DNA from: Teichococcus wenyumeiae
GTDB taxonomy: Bacteria > Pseudomonadota > Alphaproteobacteria > Acetobacterales > Acetobacteraceae
Direction of reading: 5' to 3'
NCBI RefSeq assembly: GCF_003696345.1
Contig: NZ_RFLX01000005.1
Location: forward strand, 214,981-278,980
Length of the DNA: 64,000 bases
Shown here: positions 62,368-64,000 of the stretch, in pieces
Numbering within the stretch: the stretch's first letter is position 1
Layout: each line of letters opens with the position of its first letter
Translations under genes and position numbers: made by a program
Notes under the pieces: generated by a model
Databases searched by the model: none
Told to the model about the DNA's origin: nothing
What the model saw: the letters and a program-made list of their open reading frames with translations, nothing else

Positions 62368-63854
62368 TGCGGCGTTGCGCCGCCTTCCTCTGCCTGACGC
62401 TGGCGCTCGCCGCCTGCGCGGAGGACGCCGTGAAGCTGGCCTCGCCCAGCCCCGAGACGCCGTGGCGGCCGGCTGGCAGTGAGAGCCAGGCCTGGAACGC
62501 GCAGGGCGGAGGTAAGGATTTCGGCGTCCCGCCCGACCCGGTGCTCGCGGTATTACCGGCGAGGCCGGATATCGACCTCAACCCCTCCTACCGCCTGCCG
62601 GAACTGATCGACATCGCGCAGCGCAACAACCCCGCCACGCGTGGTGCCTGGCAGCGGGCGCGCGAGGCCGCGCTCGCGGTCGGGATGGTGGACGCGACCT
62701 TCCTGCCGGTCATCACCGCCAATGTCATCGCTGGCCGGCAGACCACCTCCACGCCGCTGCAGTTGCCGATCGGTTCACGGCGCTATTTCGACACGACGGT
62801 GGATGGCGTCTCACCTTCCATCGCGCTGCAATGGCTGCTGTTCGATTTCGGGCGCCGGGCGGCACTCGCCGAGGCCGCGCGGCATGCCGCCCTGGCGGCG
62901 AATGTGCTGTTCAACGGCGAGCACCAGAGGCTGATCTTCAACGTCACCCGCGCCTACCATGTCCATGCCGCTTCCGCGGCGCGGGCGCGCCTTGCGCGCG
63001 AGGCGCTGCGCAACAGCATCGCCATCCGAGGCGCGGCCGAGGCGCGGCTCGCCAGCGGCCTCGGGAACACCGTGGAAGTCGCGCAGGCCCGCCAGCAGGT
63101 CGCGCAATCCGAGTTGCGGCGGGTGCAGGCCGATGGCCAGGAACGCAGTTCCTATCAGGTGCTTCTGCTTGCCATGGGTGTCAATCCGATGCTGCGGCTG
63201 AAGATCAATACCGGCGACCAGCCCCAGCTTCCCGACGCACCGGACGTCCCCATCGACGACATGATCAGCCTGGCCCTGGCGCGGCGGCCCGATGTGATGG
63301 CGAGCTACCAGGCGATGCTGGCGAGCAAGGCCGGCATCGCGGCGGCACGCGCGGAGTTCTTCCCCAATGTCTTCGTCGCGGGGGCGCTCGCGGCCGGGCG
63401 GAACAACTTCGAGGCCGGCGGCCTGCCGACGATCGGCCAGCAGGCGACGGGGACGGGTGTGCTGCTGGGCGCGACGGTGCCGCTCTATGATTCCGGCCTG
63501 CGCGCCGCGCGGCTGAAACAGGCGGAGGCGGGCGCGGCAGCGGCTGAGAGCACCTTCCGGCTGACGCAGAACGTGGCGGTGAGCGAGATTGTCACGGCGG
63601 GCAACATGCTGCGCACGGCGCTCGAATCATATCGCGCCGCCGGTGCCCTGGCCGGGGCGGCAAAGGTCACCTATGACGCGGCTCTCGCGGCCTACAGGGG
63701 TGGGGTCGGCACGGTCACGGCGGCGACGGCCGCCGACACTGGGCTGCTGGACGCGCGGCAGGCCCAGGCGGATGCACATGCCGCGGCGACCGTCGGGGCG
63801 GCGAACCTGGCATTCGTCCTTGGCGCCCTGACCTCAGCCGATGCCGTTCCTTGA
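62367..63854 (+). CDS. mdtP: MdtP-like outer-membrane efflux channel (TolC family) lipoprotein
   Basis: This 495-residue protein begins with a lipoprotein signal (LALAAC, Cys17) and has two outer-membrane efflux domains with repeats of the RQNNPATRGAWQRAREAALA and LAESEIAAARA-like helical hairpins. Two copies of the VADTGLLDARQAQADAHAAA type pattern mark the periplasmic helices. It should form the trimeric outer-membrane channel for MdtNO. The start ATG overlaps the mdtO stop (TGATG). Ends about 35 bases before a possible insertion-sequence end. Confidence 0.88.
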   Translation: MRRCAAFLCLTLALAACAEDAVKLASPSPETPWRPAGSESQAWNAQGGGKDFGVPPDPVLAVLPARPDIDLNPSYRLPELIDIAQRNNPATRGAWQRAREAALAVGMVDATFLPVITANVIAGRQTTSTPLQLPIGSRRYFDTTVDGVSPSIALQWLLFDFGRRAALAEAARHAALAANVLFNGEHQRLIFNVTRAYHVHAASAARARLAREALRNSIAIRGAAEARLASGLGNTVEVAQARQQVAQSELRRVQADGQERSSYQVLLLAMGVNPMLRLKINTGDQPQLPDAPDVPIDDMISLALARRPDVMASYQAMLASKAGIAAARAEFFPNVFVAGALAAGRNNFEAGGLPTIGQQATGTGVLLGATVPLYDSGLRAARLKQAEAGAAAAESTFRLTQNVAVSEIVTAGNMLRTALESYRAAGALAGAAKVTYDAALAAYRGGVGTVTAATAADTGLLDARQAQADAHAAATVGAANLAFVLGALTSADAVP

Positions 63855-64000
63855 ACGTGCCGGGCTGGAGTTGCAGGTTTACAGGGATCTGGAGTGCTCC
63901 CCATCAAACTGAACAGGCAGCTGGCGCTCGGCTCATGCTGGGCATGAAAATTCCGCCTGCGGAGCGTGGCTCTGCGGCGGTGCTGTGTGTTGCTGGTGAT
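63855..64000. mobile_element. Possible insertion-sequence end after mdtP (truncated by window)
   Basis: From 63890 the sequence reads TGGAGTGCTCCCC followed by ATCAAACTGAACAG, resembling the terminal inverted repeat pattern TG...TGC.CCCC...TGGACA seen in many IS3-family elements. An open frame starts at 63933 (MLGMKIPPAERGSAAVLC) but is cut at the window edge, and it does not match a transposase I can recognise. With neither the other end nor a transposase in view this remains weak. Nothing else is recognised in 63855-63889. Confidence 0.25.

Noticed and set aside
1..64000. CRISPR arrays, tRNA or rRNA genes, prophage.
   Set aside because: No regular repeat-spacer pattern, no cloverleaf-like tract with a conserved TTC loop, and no phage structural genes were seen by eye. 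A tRNAscan or Infernal run could still detect something missed.

Overview
The window is about 64 kb of very GC-rich DNA with a densely packed alphaproteobacterial gene set. Gene content, operon order (xseB-ispA-dxs-tlyA) and protein style suggest an Acetobacteraceae member close to Roseomonas. This assignment is an inference; no rRNA or tRNA gene was seen that could confirm it.

Layout. 1-6.2 kb (minus strand): a YejABEF-type peptide ABC transporter operon followed by a cut-off membrane protein gene. 6.4-9.2 kb: aroC, an unrecognised 407-aa protein and a 49-aa protein. 9.2-14.7 kb (minus): a tightly overlapping run tusA-like, HDAC-like deacetylase, xseB, ispA, dxs, a 92-aa protein and tlyA, combining isoprenoid precursor synthesis with sulfur transfer, DNA repair and rRNA methylation. 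14.8-20 kb: ROK kinase, small membrane proteins, GST, DNA polymerase IV and an MFS exporter. 20-26 kb: an amino-acid catabolism neighbourhood with an Lrp regulator, a diaminopropionate ammonia-lyase-like enzyme, an M20 amidohydrolase, an HpcH aldolase, a guanidino hydrolase and an FAD-linked 2-hydroxyacid dehydrogenase.

27.9-32 kb: a non-cyanobacterial Kai timing operon, kaiC-kaiB-kaiB-hybrid histidine kinase, with every junction overlapping. 32-44 kb: DUF1028, a YjbH-like envelope protein, small envelope proteins, two VOC proteins divergent from an HxlR regulator with repeated operator-like motifs, a Bug-type binding protein, a beta-propeller protein and a stand-alone molybdenum hydroxylase large subunit. 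44-54 kb: a PfkB kinase, a metallo-beta-lactamase/thioredoxin pair, an HWE sensor kinase, ribonuclease D, aspS, an EipB-like protein, asparaginase and an SH3 lipoprotein. 54.5-58.9 kb: addA without an adjacent addB, and chaC. 59.1-63.9 kb: a ytcA-mdtN-mdtO-mdtP tripartite efflux operon with leucine codon choice unlike its neighbours, followed by a possible insertion-sequence end.

The most unusual non-coding signal is a family of composite inverted-hairpin elements of 160-270 bp. Copies lie at about 1.96, 19.9, 26.0 and 32.0 kb, with single ends at 16.7 and 17.3 kb. Stem sequences differ between copies while pairing is kept, and most copies fill the gap between convergent genes, starting within a few bases of the stop codons.
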